Source of the DNA: Thermohalobaculum sp965247385
GTDB taxonomy: Bacteria > Pseudomonadota > Alphaproteobacteria > Rhodobacterales > Rhodobacteraceae
Direction of reading: 5' to 3'
DNA: 64,000 nucleotides
Assembly: GCA_965247385.1 (NCBI GenBank)
Contig: CBDFHG010000007.1
Coordinates: 372,001 to 436,000, forward strand
The translations under genes and the position numbers were made by a program. The notes beneath the pieces were generated by a model. It had not been told where the DNA came from, did not search any database, and was given only the letters and a program-made list of their open reading frames with translations. How positions within the stretch are numbered: position 1 is the first letter of the stretch; the number at the start of each line of letters is the position of its first letter. This document shows, one piece after another, positions 32,994-41,777 of the stretch.

Positions 32994-34187
32994 TTAGTCG
33001 ACTTCGGCGACAAACAGGGTCTCGAACTTGCCATCCTGATACACGTTGACGACCAGGGGCACGGCGATCTGCCGTCTTTGACCGAACGAGGTCATGCCAA
33101 CGTATTTCAGCGGATTGTCACCTTTCAAGTAAGGGTTCGGCGCCTCGAAGCTGTCCATCCCTGCCTGGAACACATCCACATCGTTGATGGCCCCTGGGTT
33201 GGCTTTCAGCGTCTCAAGGATATAGATCAGCGCATAGACCTTGGTGTTCGACTCGTCGTTGTATTCGCCGAACATCTCGGTGTAGCGCGCCACGAATTCC
33301 CGCATCTCATCGGTTGCGATCTCCGGCGTGGAGGCCCCGCCGACCGAGATGAATCCGTTCGCCAAATCGCCCGCGCCCTCTTGCAAGACCTGCGCATCCT
33401 GGGCGGTCTCGGTCGAGATGAAGCCGGTATATCCCAACTCGCGCACGGCGCGGATGATCAGCGGTGCAGTTCCCGGCGCGACGCCGGACAGGACCAGCAG
33501 GTCGGGCTTGGTGCGCAGCAGCGGAGTGACGATCGGCACGAAGTCACGGGTGTCGATCTGGTAAGTGTCGTTCTCGGCGACCACTTCCAGCCCCAGGGCT
33601 TTCGCGGCGGTAACACCGCCATCGCGTTGGCTAAGCGGATCGGACTCGTTGCCGGCGAGGAAGGCGACCGTCTTCACGCCCTTTTTGTCACGCAGGTATT
33701 TGTAGATAACCGGGCCGGACTGGTAGTTCGCCACCATCCCCAACACCGCATGTGATGCCGGAGCCGTATATAGCGACTTTGGAAACGCATAGGGAAAGTA
33801 CATGATGCCGTTTTGCTCGGCAACTGGACGCACGGCAGCGGCGCCATCATCCACATTCGGGCCTACCACATAATGGATGCCCGCCTGCGCCATCTTCTCC
33901 ATGCCAGCGATGGCGCGTTTCGGGTCTTTCTGGTCATCGAAAGTGACGATTTCGATGTCGTATGTGGTGCCACCGATGGTGAAGCCACCGGCATCGTTGA
34001 TGATGGCCGCACCGGCCTGCATCGAGCGGGCGTTGGAGATGCCCTAGGCGGCCGCCGGGCCGCTGGTGACGCCGACGAATCCGATCTTCAGAACCTCGTT
34101 GGCCGCATAGGCGCCGCCACTGAGCGATATCAGCGCGGTCGACATTGCCGCTAGTGACAGCGACTTCAGAATGCTTCTTCTTCTCAT
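32994..34187 (-). pseudogene. livK: livK-type substrate-binding protein with in-frame amber codon
   Basis: A periplasmic binding protein of the branched-chain amino-acid class: signal peptide MRRRSILKSLSLAAMSTALI-SLSGGAYA, then LKIGFVGVTSGPAAA-stop-GISNARSMQAGAAIINDAGG. The stop is TAG at 34044-34046 (CTA on the plus strand), where relatives have an aromatic residue such as Trp (TGG); one base change explains it. The remaining 342 codons are intact, with GPNVDDGAAAVRPVAEQNGI and YQIDTRDFVPIVTPLLRTKP typical of the fold. A downstream ATG could not give an exported protein. GGGAGAT stands before the ATG at 34187. Without read-through the importer lacks its own binding protein. Confidence 0.85.
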
Positions 34188-34271
34188 GACGATCTCCCTA
34201 GTTTGTCTGGTATGGGATTTTCACGACCCCATCTTCTTCGCGTGGCTCCAATCAATGCACTCTTGTCATGA

Positions 34272-34304
34272 TTGTCAACAAAATTGAATCGATATTGTCG
34301 ACAA
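34272..34304. promoter_or_regulatory. Two operator candidates for the GntR regulator
   Basis: TTGTCAACAA (34272-34281) and the perfect palindrome TTGTCGACAA (34295-34304) lie in the divergent promoter region, 23 bp centre to centre (about two helical turns). FCD-class GntR regulators bind short T-n-GTC-n-AC-n-A-like palindromes. Confidence 0.6.
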
Positions 34305-34396
34305 AAACTGGCATGAATGAGAAGCACTCGACTCGACGCGCCCCCGGCGGGCTCTATTATCGGGTTGGCGGGCGAGGCCGGAAGGGAACATAGAAA

Positions 34397-35107
34397 TTGA
34401 CGTTTCAGGTGGAAAACCAGGCGATTTCGGCGGCGGCCGACGAGCGTGCAATCGTCGAGCGCGTCCACGCCGCCGTCATGGAACAAAGGCTGCCGCCGGG
34501 CACCAAACTCAGCGAGGCGGCGATCTGCGACAGTTTCGGGGTCGGCCGGATGCGGGCGCGCCGGTCGCTGTTGCTGCTGGCCAGCCAGGGGATCGTCGAT
34601 CTCCATTCCAACCGCGGCGCCTTCGTTGCGGCGCCGAGCATGGACGACGCCCGCGAGGTGTTCTCCGCCCGCATGGCGATCGAACCCAGCGTGGCCGGCC
34701 TCGCGGTGGCCGCCGCCGATGCGGCGGCGATCCAAGTGGCAGAGACTCTTCTGGCGCAGGAACACGCTGCCGAGACGGGAAACCGCCGTCAGGATGCCAT
34801 TCGCCTCTCCGGCCAGTTTCATGTCCAGCTCGCCCGGATGACCGGCAACGCCATCCTGGAGCGGATCGTCAAGGAACTGGTAACACGTTCGAGCCTGATC
34901 ATCGGCCTCTATGGCGACGACAACGCCGCAAGCTGCCCCAATGACGAGCATGGCTATATTCTAGTGGCGATCGGGGCGAGACAGTCAGACCACGCCAAAC
35001 ACCTGATCGTCGAGCATCTCAAGCATATCGAAATGGGACTGAAACTCTCCGCGAAGAATGATGAGAGCTTGGATGTGCGGTCGATTCTGTCGCAATCGCT
35101 AGCGTAA
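34397..35107 (+). CDS. GntR-family regulator, FadR/FCD class
   Basis: A 236-residue regulator. The winged HTH is at residues about 18-80 (IVERVHAAVMEQRLPPGTKL, SEAAICDSFGVGRMRARRSL, LLLASQGIVDLHSNRGAFVA), followed by an all-helical FCD ligand domain with the metal-binding pattern D..R (ARMAIEPSVAG), H near 150 (GQFHVQLARM) and a late H (IVEHLKHIEMG). The TTG at 34397 has GGAAGGGA upstream; a GTG at 34409 is possible. Being divergent from the livK operon with twin palindromes between them, it probably represses that operon and senses its substrate or a breakdown product. Confidence 0.85.
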   Translation: MTFQVENQAISAAADERAIVERVHAAVMEQRLPPGTKLSEAAICDSFGVGRMRARRSLLLLASQGIVDLHSNRGAFVAAPSMDDAREVFSARMAIEPSVAGLAVAAADAAAIQVAETLLAQEHAAETGNRRQDAIRLSGQFHVQLARMTGNAILERIVKELVTRSSLIIGLYGDDNAASCPNDEHGYILVAIGARQSDHAKHLIVEHLKHIEMGLKLSAKNDESLDVRSILSQSLA

Positions 35108-35420
35108 CTTCTTGGTAAATTGCGTTTCTCGTTTATGTATCGGCTGCTAACTCCGAGCCGCTGACTCCATTTGGCCAACGCCCGACGCTGCCACGAATTG
35201 CCGCTCGACCTCGGCCCGAGAGTCAGTGGGGTTGAGTGCCTCAATTCTTGCGGAAAGTCGACCTTCGGCAAACTTCAGTTTCGCCGCCAAGGACGAATCC
35301 GCTTTCGCGGCAATGGCGTTTGTCGCTGGTGTTGCGCGCTGACCGGAGCGTTGTAATTTTGTGCTCTGCCGAATCTGGTTGACGATTGGGACTTTCTCAA
35401 TCGATTGACAGGAGGTTCCG
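35108..35420. other. Intergenic region upstream of the IS91-type element
   Basis: No recognised gene. On the minus strand a frame stays open from about 35356 to 35147 and ends AEVERQFVAASGVGQMESAA before a stop. It looks like coding sequence, may be the tail of a gene cut by the element, and matches nothing I know. An AGGAGG box for the recombinase is at the right edge. Confidence 0.35.
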
Positions 35421-36308
35421 ATGACAGAGGAGAAGATCACACCGCTTCGAGAGCGGATGATGGAAGATATGCGCATCCGTGGGATGGGCGACAAAGCCCG
35501 GAAGTCCCATATCCGGGCCATCAAGGATTTTGCTCGGTTTCTGAAGCGATCTTCGGATACGGCAACGCCCGAGGAGCTTCGGGCGTATCAGTTGCACATG
35601 ACGGACACGGGCGTTACGGCCTCGACGTTCAACACCCGCATTGTGGCGCTGCGGTTCTTTTTCGGGATGACCTGCGGGCGTGAAGATATGAAGCGGTTCA
35701 TGCAGTTCCGGACCCGGCCACGCAAGCTGCCGGTCGTGTTCAGCGTTGAGGAGGTCTCGGACCTGTTGATGGCGACCCCGGGGCCGGGTCTCAAATACCG
35801 AGCGGCGCTGGGTATCTCATATGGCGCCGGCCTGCGGCCATCCGAGGTATGCAACCTCAAGATCAGCGACATCGATAGCGATCGCATGCTCATCCACGTT
35901 GATCAGGGCAAAGGTGGCAAGGACCGGAAAGTCATGCTGTCTCCAGGGCTTCTGAACCTGCTACGGGATTATTGGCTGGAGGCGCGGCCAGAGGGATGGC
36001 TCTTTCCCGGGAATCCCAGGATCAATCCGATCTCCTCACGGCAACTGAACCGCGCATTCACGTCAGCCAGGAACATGGCGGGCATTTCCAGGCCCGCGAC
36101 TTTGCATACCTTGCGCCACAGCTTTGCCACCCATCTGCTGGAAGCCAATACCGATATCCGCGTCATTCAGGTGCTTTGGGGCCATGCCAAACTGACGACC
36201 ACCGCCCAGTATACCGATGTCGCGACAAAGACGATCAAGGATACCGTGAGCCCCTATGAGATGCTCGCGAACCCGCAGGATCACACGGCCAGGCGAGGGT
36301 TGGAGTAG
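35421..36308 (+). CDS. Tyrosine recombinase/integrase (XerC/D-like)
   Basis: A 295-residue recombinase. An N-terminal core-binding domain (residues about 10-95) precedes the catalytic domain with Arg in YGAGLRPSEV (about 139), Lys in QGKGGKDRKV, HTLRHSFATHL (His and second Arg), LWGHAKLTTTAQY (His and nucleophile Tyr). All catalytic residues are present. AGGAGG stands 6 nt before the ATG. It is followed after 11 bp by the IS91 transposase gene, and probably moves or resolves that element and is not a chromosomal XerC/D. Confidence 0.88.
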   Translation: MTEEKITPLRERMMEDMRIRGMGDKARKSHIRAIKDFARFLKRSSDTATPEELRAYQLHMTDTGVTASTFNTRIVALRFFFGMTCGREDMKRFMQFRTRPRKLPVVFSVEEVSDLLMATPGPGLKYRAALGISYGAGLRPSEVCNLKISDIDSDRMLIHVDQGKGGKDRKVMLSPGLLNLLRDYWLEARPEGWLFPGNPRINPISSRQLNRAFTSARNMAGISRPATLHTLRHSFATHLLEANTDIRVIQVLWGHAKLTTTAQYTDVATKTIKDTVSPYEMLANPQDHTARRGLE

Positions 36309-36319
36309 CGCCCGGGGCA

Positions 36320-37523
36320 GTGCCCCGCCCGAAGTTGGAGATTGCCGACATCTTTCGCGCCTATGGCCCCGCGTGGCGGCGGGCTCACGCCGGGCATGTC
36401 AGGTTATCCCGATTGAAGGTCATGTCGGCGATTGAGGCCTGCCGGACCGAGGTGCACGGTGGGCATGTGGCGGCGTGTTGCAAATGCAATCACCAGCATA
36501 TCGCTTGCGATTCCTGCAAGAACCGGCCCAAGAACCGGCACGGCCCGAAGTGTCAGGGGCCAGTTGCACGGAACGGGATGGCGGCTCGGGCCGAAGACCC
36601 GCTGCCCGTGGAATATTTCCACGTCGTCTTCACGCTTCCCGCTGAGATCGCCCGGATCGCGTACTGGAACAGGAAAACGGTCTATGGGCTGCTGTTCAAG
36701 GCATCGGCAGAGACGGTCACGACCATTGCAGCCGACCCCAGGCGCCTCGGCGCCCGGATCGGCATGACCAGCGTGTTGCATACCTGGGGGTCGGCGCTGA
36801 CCCATCATCCTCATGTTCACATGATTGTGCCGGGCGGCGGGCTGTCGCTGGATGGCACCCGCTGGATGGCCTGCCGTCCCGGGTTCTTTTTGGCAGTGCG
36901 AGTTCTGTCTCGATTGTTCCGGCGGCTTTTTCTCGAAGGGCTGGCGGCGGGGCATCGGGCCGGTAAACTCATCGTCTTCGGTGAACTGGCGGGCTTGCGC
37001 AGAACGGACGCCTTCGCATCATATCTTGCCCCGCTACGCAAATCCGAATGGGTGGTCGACGCCAAACCGCCCTTTGGCGGACCCGAAGCCGTGCTCGCTT
37101 GTCTCGGTCGATACACCCACCGTGTCGCCATTTCGAACCGCCGCCTGATCAGCACGGATGTCCGGACCGCCGCGTTCCGCTGGAAAGACTACCGCGTCAA
37201 ACCCGGCGACCGACCGATGACAATGTGCCTCGCCACCAACGAGTTCATCCGCCGCTTTCTGATCCATGTCCTGCCAGATGACTTCCACCGCATCCGTCAC
37301 TACGGCCTGCTCGCCAGCGCTGGTCGTAGCCAATATCGCGAAGCTCCGCGCCTTGCCCGGCGCGGAACCGGCCAGGCAGGAAAACCCGCAAACCGCCGAG
37401 ATCATCGCGCTCAAACTTCGGGAGCCATGCCCCGGCTGCGGCGGCCCGATGCGCATCATCGAGATATTCCGCCGCGGCGAGCGCCCTTTGACACGCGCAC
37501 CACCAACGAGGCAGGCAGCATGA
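36320..37523 (+). pseudogene. IS91-family transposase, damaged
   Basis: A Y1/Y2-type rolling-circle transposase: N-terminal zinc region, EYFHVVFTLPAEIARIAYWN, GSALTHHPHVHMIVPGGGLS (HUH motif), VLACLGRYTHRVAISNRRLI (catalytic Tyr region) and RHYGLLAS. The zinc region reads CDSCKNRPKNRHGPKC: a 12-bp tandem duplication (AAGAACCGGCCC, AAGAACCGGCAC) inserts four residues and a Cys is Gly. Near 37325 the frame shifts, and the C-terminal zinc part (ANIAKLRALPGAEPARQ, EPCPGCGGPMRIIE) continues in another frame to 37523. The GTG start at 36320 is the best available. It is probably inactive. Confidence 0.83.
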
Positions 37524-37946
37524 TGAAACGCCCGTCACTCCACCAAAACCGGATCCTGAAACGCCCCTCGTTCCGGGTTGGTCTCGATTTGTGCTCTGCC
37601 GCGACGAACACGCTCAAATGGTTCGAAACGACAGCAAAAAACACCGGTAAATGTTGGAGAATTACACCAAAACCAAAACCCATTCTCGCCATGTCAACAA
37701 AGCCCTGGCTGTCCCCGCAAACAGCATCAACCGGCACAACCCTCGTTATGCTTTGCCCATAGAAACCGCCAGGCCCACGCGGCTTCCCCCCCGGGAGGAT
37801 TTCCAACGCGGGCCACAGTCAGTCCACGCCAAAATCTTGCACCCTGGCCCGCAGCGAAAATCCTTCACAAAAACGGGAATCCCCGCCGCTGGAAAATCCG
37901 GCCCCAATAGTGCATAAACCGCCGATTCCAGTCTCGGAGAAACCCC

Positions 37947-39239
37947 ATGCACGACATCCGCCTGATCCGCGAGAACCCCGACGCCTTCGACGCCATGCTG
38001 GCGCGCCGGGGCCTCTCGCCGCTGTCGGCGGAGGTGCTCGGGATCGACGAGGAACGCCGCGCCAGGATCACCGCCGCCGGCGAAGCGCAGGCCGCGAGGA
38101 ACGCCGCTTCAAAGCAGGTCGGCCAGGCCAAGTCCAGCGGAGACAATGAAAAATTTGAACGCCTCCGCGCGTTGATAGCGGCCAAGAAGAACGAGATCGC
38201 CCGGCTCGAGGTCGAGGCGGCGGCCGAGAACAAGCGCCTCGACGACCTCATGCTGACCATCCCCAACGCGCCGCTGGACAGCGTGCCGCAAGGCGACACC
38301 GAGGCCGACAACGTCGAGCTCCGCCGCCACGGCACCCCCCGCGCCTTCAACTTCGCCCCCAGGCAACACTTCGAACTCGGCGAGGCCATGGGCCTGATGG
38401 ACTTCGAAATCGCCGCCAAACTCTCCGGCGCCCGCTTCATGACCCTCACCGGCCCCCTGACCCGCCTGCACCGGGCGCTGGCCCAATTTATGCTGGATAT
38501 TCATGTAGATGTGAACGGTCTCACCGAAGTCTGGACCCCCGTTTTGGTCCGTGACGAGGTGCTGATCGGCACCGGACAGCTGCCAAAATTCGCCGATGAC
38601 CTCTACCGCACCGAGAACGGCTGGTGGCTGATCCCGACGGCGGAGGTCACCCTGACCAACCTCCACGCCAGCGAAATCGTCGACGAGGCCACCCTGCCCC
38701 GGCGCTACACCGCCTGGACCCAGTGCTTCCGCGCCGAGGCCGGCTCCGCCGGCAAGGACACCCGCGGCATGCTGCGCCAGCACCAGTTCGAAAAGGTCGA
38801 GATGGTCTCGCTGACCCGCCCCGAGGACGCCGATGCCGAACACGACCGCATGACCGCCTGCGCCGAGGAAATCCTCGCGCGGCTAAGCCTGCCCTACCGC
38901 ACCGTCGTGCTGTGCACCGGCGACCTGGGCTTCGGCGCGCGCCGCACCCATGACGTCGAGGTCTGGCTGCCAGGGCAGGACACCTATCGCGAGATCAGCT
39001 CATGCTCCGTCTGCGGTGACTTTCAGGCCCGGCGCATGAACGCCCGTTTCCGTCGTGCAGACTCAAAAAAACTGGAGTTTCTCCATACACTTAACGGCTC
39101 CGGCTTGGCCGTCGGCCGCACCCTGATCGCGGTGATGGAGAACTACCAGGAAGAGGACGGCGCCATCGCCATACCCGAGGCCCTGCGCCCCTATATGCGC
39201 GGCGCGGAACGGATCGACGCGGACGGGGTCCTGGCTTGA
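37947..39239 (+). CDS. serS: Seryl-tRNA synthetase
   Basis: A 430-residue class II synthetase charging tRNA-Ser (and tRNA-Sec where present) with serine in the cytoplasm. The N-terminal coiled-coil arm that grips the tRNA runs over residues about 28-105 (ASKQVGQAKSSGDNEKFERL ...). Catalytic motif 2 is FRAEAGSAGKDTRGMLRQHQ-FEKVE near 265; motif 3 is GSGLAVGRTLIAVMEN near 390. Serine-binding TAEVTL and SSCS positions are kept. GGAG lies upstream of the ATG. The next gene overlaps its stop. Confidence 0.96.
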   Translation: MHDIRLIRENPDAFDAMLARRGLSPLSAEVLGIDEERRARITAAGEAQAARNAASKQVGQAKSSGDNEKFERLRALIAAKKNEIARLEVEAAAENKRLDDLMLTIPNAPLDSVPQGDTEADNVELRRHGTPRAFNFAPRQHFELGEAMGLMDFEIAAKLSGARFMTLTGPLTRLHRALAQFMLDIHVDVNGLTEVWTPVLVRDEVLIGTGQLPKFADDLYRTENGWWLIPTAEVTLTNLHASEIVDEATLPRRYTAWTQCFRAEAGSAGKDTRGMLRQHQFEKVEMVSLTRPEDADAEHDRMTACAEEILARLSLPYRTVVLCTGDLGFGARRTHDVEVWLPGQDTYREISSCSVCGDFQARRMNARFRRADSKKLEFLHTLNGSGLAVGRTLIAVMENYQEEDGAIAIPEALRPYMRGAERIDADGVLA

Positions 39240-40183
39240 ACGGCGCGGTCAGTTCAGATTTGCAAGGCCGGATGGCTGACGGCAACCACCGTTCCGCGCT
39301 GGCCGCTGTCGGGGCGGAGCGGATCGCGGCCTTGTCCGAGACCTCCGACGCCCCCGGCCTGATCCGACTGGCCAGTCATTTGGGGCTGCTGTTCCTGACC
39401 GGCGCGGCGGTGCTGGCTGTGGAAAGCTGGGCTCGGCCCCTGTTCCAGTTCGTTCATGGCACGGTGCTGGTGTTCCTGTTCTCGGCGGCGCATGAGTGCA
39501 TCCACCGCACCGCTTTTCGCACCCATTTTCTGAATGACCGTGTGGCATGGCTGGCGGGATTGCCGATCTTGCTGCCGCCCAACAGCTTTCGCTTTTTCCA
39601 CTTCTCCCATCACCGCCACACCCAGGACGCACAACGAGATCCGGAACTGGCGATGTCGAAGCCGCGGACGCGGCGCGAATACCTGTGGCGGCTAACCGGC
39701 TGGCACTACTGGATCGGCCAGGCCCGGGCGTTGATCGGCGCTGCATCCGGCAGGCCCCTGCCCGCCTATGTGCCACCGCGCGGCGCGACCAAGGTGCGAA
39801 CCGATGCACGGCTCTACCTCGCCATCTATACGGCAATCGCCACGGCTTCCCTGATCACCGGCTCGACATTGGCGCTGACCCTCTGGGTCGTCCCCGCCCT
39901 CTTGGGCCAGCCAATTCTGCGCGCCTTTCTGCTGGCCGAGCATACCAGCTGCCCGCTCGTGCCCGACATGCTGGCCAACAGCCGCACCACCTTCGCCCAC
40001 CGCGCCACCCGTTGGCTGGCCTGGGAGATGCCTTGGCACACCGCCCACCACGCAGCACCCATGGTGCCGTTTCACCGGCTGGCCGAGTTGACACAAGAAA
40101 TCGACGGCGCGCTGAAGAGCACAGCGCAGGGATATCTCGAAGCTCAAGCACAGATTCTGCGCGCAATCGACGCCCACCGCTAG
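39236..40183 (+). CDS. Membrane fatty-acid desaturase-type protein
   Basis: A 315-residue integral-membrane di-iron enzyme of the desaturase/hydroxylase superfamily. Its three His boxes are HECIH (about residue 87), HHRHTQ (about 125) and HTAHH (about 265), with hydrophobic segments between. It should introduce a double bond or hydroxyl into a lipid or similar chain, using oxygen and reduced ferredoxin or cytochrome b5-type donors; the substrate is not clear. The TTG at 39236 overlaps the serS stop (TTGA); an ATG at 39272 with AAGG upstream is an alternative start. It sits between serS and surE, which are usually neighbours. Confidence 0.83.
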   Translation: MNGAVSSDLQGRMADGNHRSALAAVGAERIAALSETSDAPGLIRLASHLGLLFLTGAAVLAVESWARPLFQFVHGTVLVFLFSAAHECIHRTAFRTHFLNDRVAWLAGLPILLPPNSFRFFHFSHHRHTQDAQRDPELAMSKPRTRREYLWRLTGWHYWIGQARALIGAASGRPLPAYVPPRGATKVRTDARLYLAIYTAIATASLITGSTLALTLWVVPALLGQPILRAFLLAEHTSCPLVPDMLANSRTTFAHRATRWLAWEMPWHTAHHAAPMVPFHRLAELTQEIDGALKSTAQGYLEAQAQILRAIDAHR

Positions 40184-40241
40184 ACGCGCCGCCGATGCGT
40201 CCCTACAACCCCTGCGAACAGGCAGGCGAGGGACAGGGCAA

Positions 40242-41027
40242 ATGCGCATTCTGGTCACCAATGACGACGGCATCACAGCACCGGGGCTGGCGCTGGCCGA
40301 GGAGATTGCGGCCGAGATTGCCGGGCCGGGTGGCGAGGTCTGGGTTGTGGCGCCGGATTTCGAGCGCTCGGGGGTCTCCCACGCCATCTCCTACGCTTCG
40401 CCGATGCGGATGACCCAACTCGGCGAGCGGCGTTATTCAGTCGATGGCTTCCCGGCGGATTGTGTGATTGTGGGGCTGCATGTGATCCTGAAGGACAGCC
40501 CGCCGGACCTGGTGATCGCAGGGGTCAACCGGGGCCACAACGTGGCCGAGGACGTGGTCTATTCGGGCACCGCCGGGGCGGCGATGGAGGGCGGGCTGAA
40601 CGGTGTGCGCGCGATCGCGCTGAGCCAGTTCTACAGTGCCGGACCGGACGCGCCCGACGATCTCTGGGATCCGGCGCGGGCCTGGGGGCTGAAGGCCGTC
40701 AAGGCTGTGTTGGAGATGCCCTTCGCCGAAAAGAACTTCTACAGCGTCAACTTTCCAGCAGCGAAACCCGAAACAATCCGGGGCATGACCGTGTGCCCCC
40801 AGGGCATGCGAGCCGACGCAACCTTCGAGATCGTACCTTACAAGGCACCCAACGGCCGTGATTTTCTGTTCACCCGGCATAAAACCGCGAATGCCTCGGC
40901 GCCGGAGGGCACCGATGCCCGACTCGGAATCGACGGCTGGGTCACGATCACACCGTTGCGCCCGCAATTGACCGCCGAGGACCTTCTCGAAGGCGCTAAG
41001 ATTGCCATCGGGGCCGCTGTCGGATGA
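40242..41027 (+). CDS. surE: SurE, 5'-nucleotidase/exopolyphosphatase
   Basis: A 261-residue phosphatase that removes phosphate from nucleoside monophosphates in the cytoplasm and aids survival in stress. The metal site is formed by the N-terminal TNDDG (Asp8, Asp9), a Ser in the RSGVSHA motif (about 43) and Asn in IAGVNRGHN (about 97). The SGTAGAAMEG motif is also kept. Its stop overlaps the pcm start by four bases (ATGA). The serS-surE-pcm-nlpD order is conserved in Proteobacteria. Confidence 0.95.
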   Translation: MRILVTNDDGITAPGLALAEEIAAEIAGPGGEVWVVAPDFERSGVSHAISYASPMRMTQLGERRYSVDGFPADCVIVGLHVILKDSPPDLVIAGVNRGHNVAEDVVYSGTAGAAMEGGLNGVRAIALSQFYSAGPDAPDDLWDPARAWGLKAVKAVLEMPFAEKNFYSVNFPAAKPETIRGMTVCPQGMRADATFEIVPYKAPNGRDFLFTRHKTANASAPEGTDARLGIDGWVTITPLRPQLTAEDLLEGAKIAIGAAVG

Positions 41028-41740
41028 CAGCGCACCACGAAGGGTCTAATGTCATGCTGGAGTGCTTTGCGGGGAGAGGCGTAGTGCAGCCTAACAGCCA
41101 TGACGAGAAGCTTATGCAGCTCATGCTCGGTCTGCGCCGGGGTGGCGTCAGCGACCGGCGTGTGCTCGAGGCAATGGAGAAAACCCCGCGCGAGATGTTT
41201 GTCGAACGCGCCTTCCGCGACCGCGCCTTCGAGGATCGCGCCTTGCCGATCGCCTGTGGCCAGACCATTTCGCAGCCCGCCATTGTCGGCATGATGATCC
41301 AGGCACTCCAGGTGACGCCGCGCTGCAAGATATTGGAGGTCGGCGCCGGGTCCGGCTACGTCTGCGCCATCCTTGCCCGGCTGGTGCGCCGGGTCTACGG
41401 CATCGAGCGTCACCGTCCGCTGGCGCTGGAGGCACGTGAGCGCATCGCCCGGCTGGAGCTGGGCAATGTCACCATCCGCGCCGGCGATGGCACAAAGGGC
41501 TGGCCGGAACAGGCGCCCTTTGACCGCATCCTGCTTTCAGCTGCTGCTGACGATACTCCGGCAGCACTGTTGGAACAATTGCGTCCCGGTGGCATAATGG
41601 TGCTGCCCGTCGGTCAAACCGACGAGGTCCAGCAGTTGATAAAAATCGAGAAGACCGAAGACGGTCCGAGATATAGCGAGTTGTGCGCCGTGCGTTTCGT
41701 ACCCCTGATCGAGGGGTTGCCCGAGGATTTCCGGCGCTGA
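41024..41740 (+). CDS. pcm: Protein-L-isoaspartate O-methyltransferase
   Basis: A 238-residue SAM-dependent repair enzyme that methylates isoaspartyl residues in aged proteins. Motif I is ILEVGAGSGYVCAILA near residue 105. The upstream substrate motif ALPIACGQTISQPAIVGMM is typical, and the C-terminal LPVGQ is present. An N-terminal extension of about 30 residues precedes the usual start; an internal ATG at 41051 could be the true one. Coupled to surE by overlapping codons. Confidence 0.93.
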   Translation: MTAHHEGSNVMLECFAGRGVVQPNSHDEKLMQLMLGLRRGGVSDRRVLEAMEKTPREMFVERAFRDRAFEDRALPIACGQTISQPAIVGMMIQALQVTPRCKILEVGAGSGYVCAILARLVRRVYGIERHRPLALEARERIARLELGNVTIRAGDGTKGWPEQAPFDRILLSAAADDTPAALLEQLRPGGIMVLPVGQTDEVQQLIKIEKTEDGPRYSELCAVRFVPLIEGLPEDFRR

Positions 41741-41777
41741 ACCGCAGCACGTTCGTTTCGAGGCAGGGATCGAAAGA

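Larger units (their letters stand above)
35358..37601 (+). mobile_element. IS91-type element with tyrosine recombinase (bounds uncertain)
   Basis: A recombinase gene directly followed by an IS91 transposase gene is a known pairing in Alphaproteobacteria. A 14-bp direct repeat TTTGTGCTCTGCCG occurs at 35358-35371 and 37588-37601, bracketing both genes; it is used here as a tentative boundary. IS91 elements normally lack terminal inverted repeats. Confidence 0.5.

Noticed and set aside
35421..36308. Prophage or integrative-element integrase
   Set aside because: No phage genes, tRNA target or att repeats are present; the recombinase sits directly before an IS91 transposase, a known pair.
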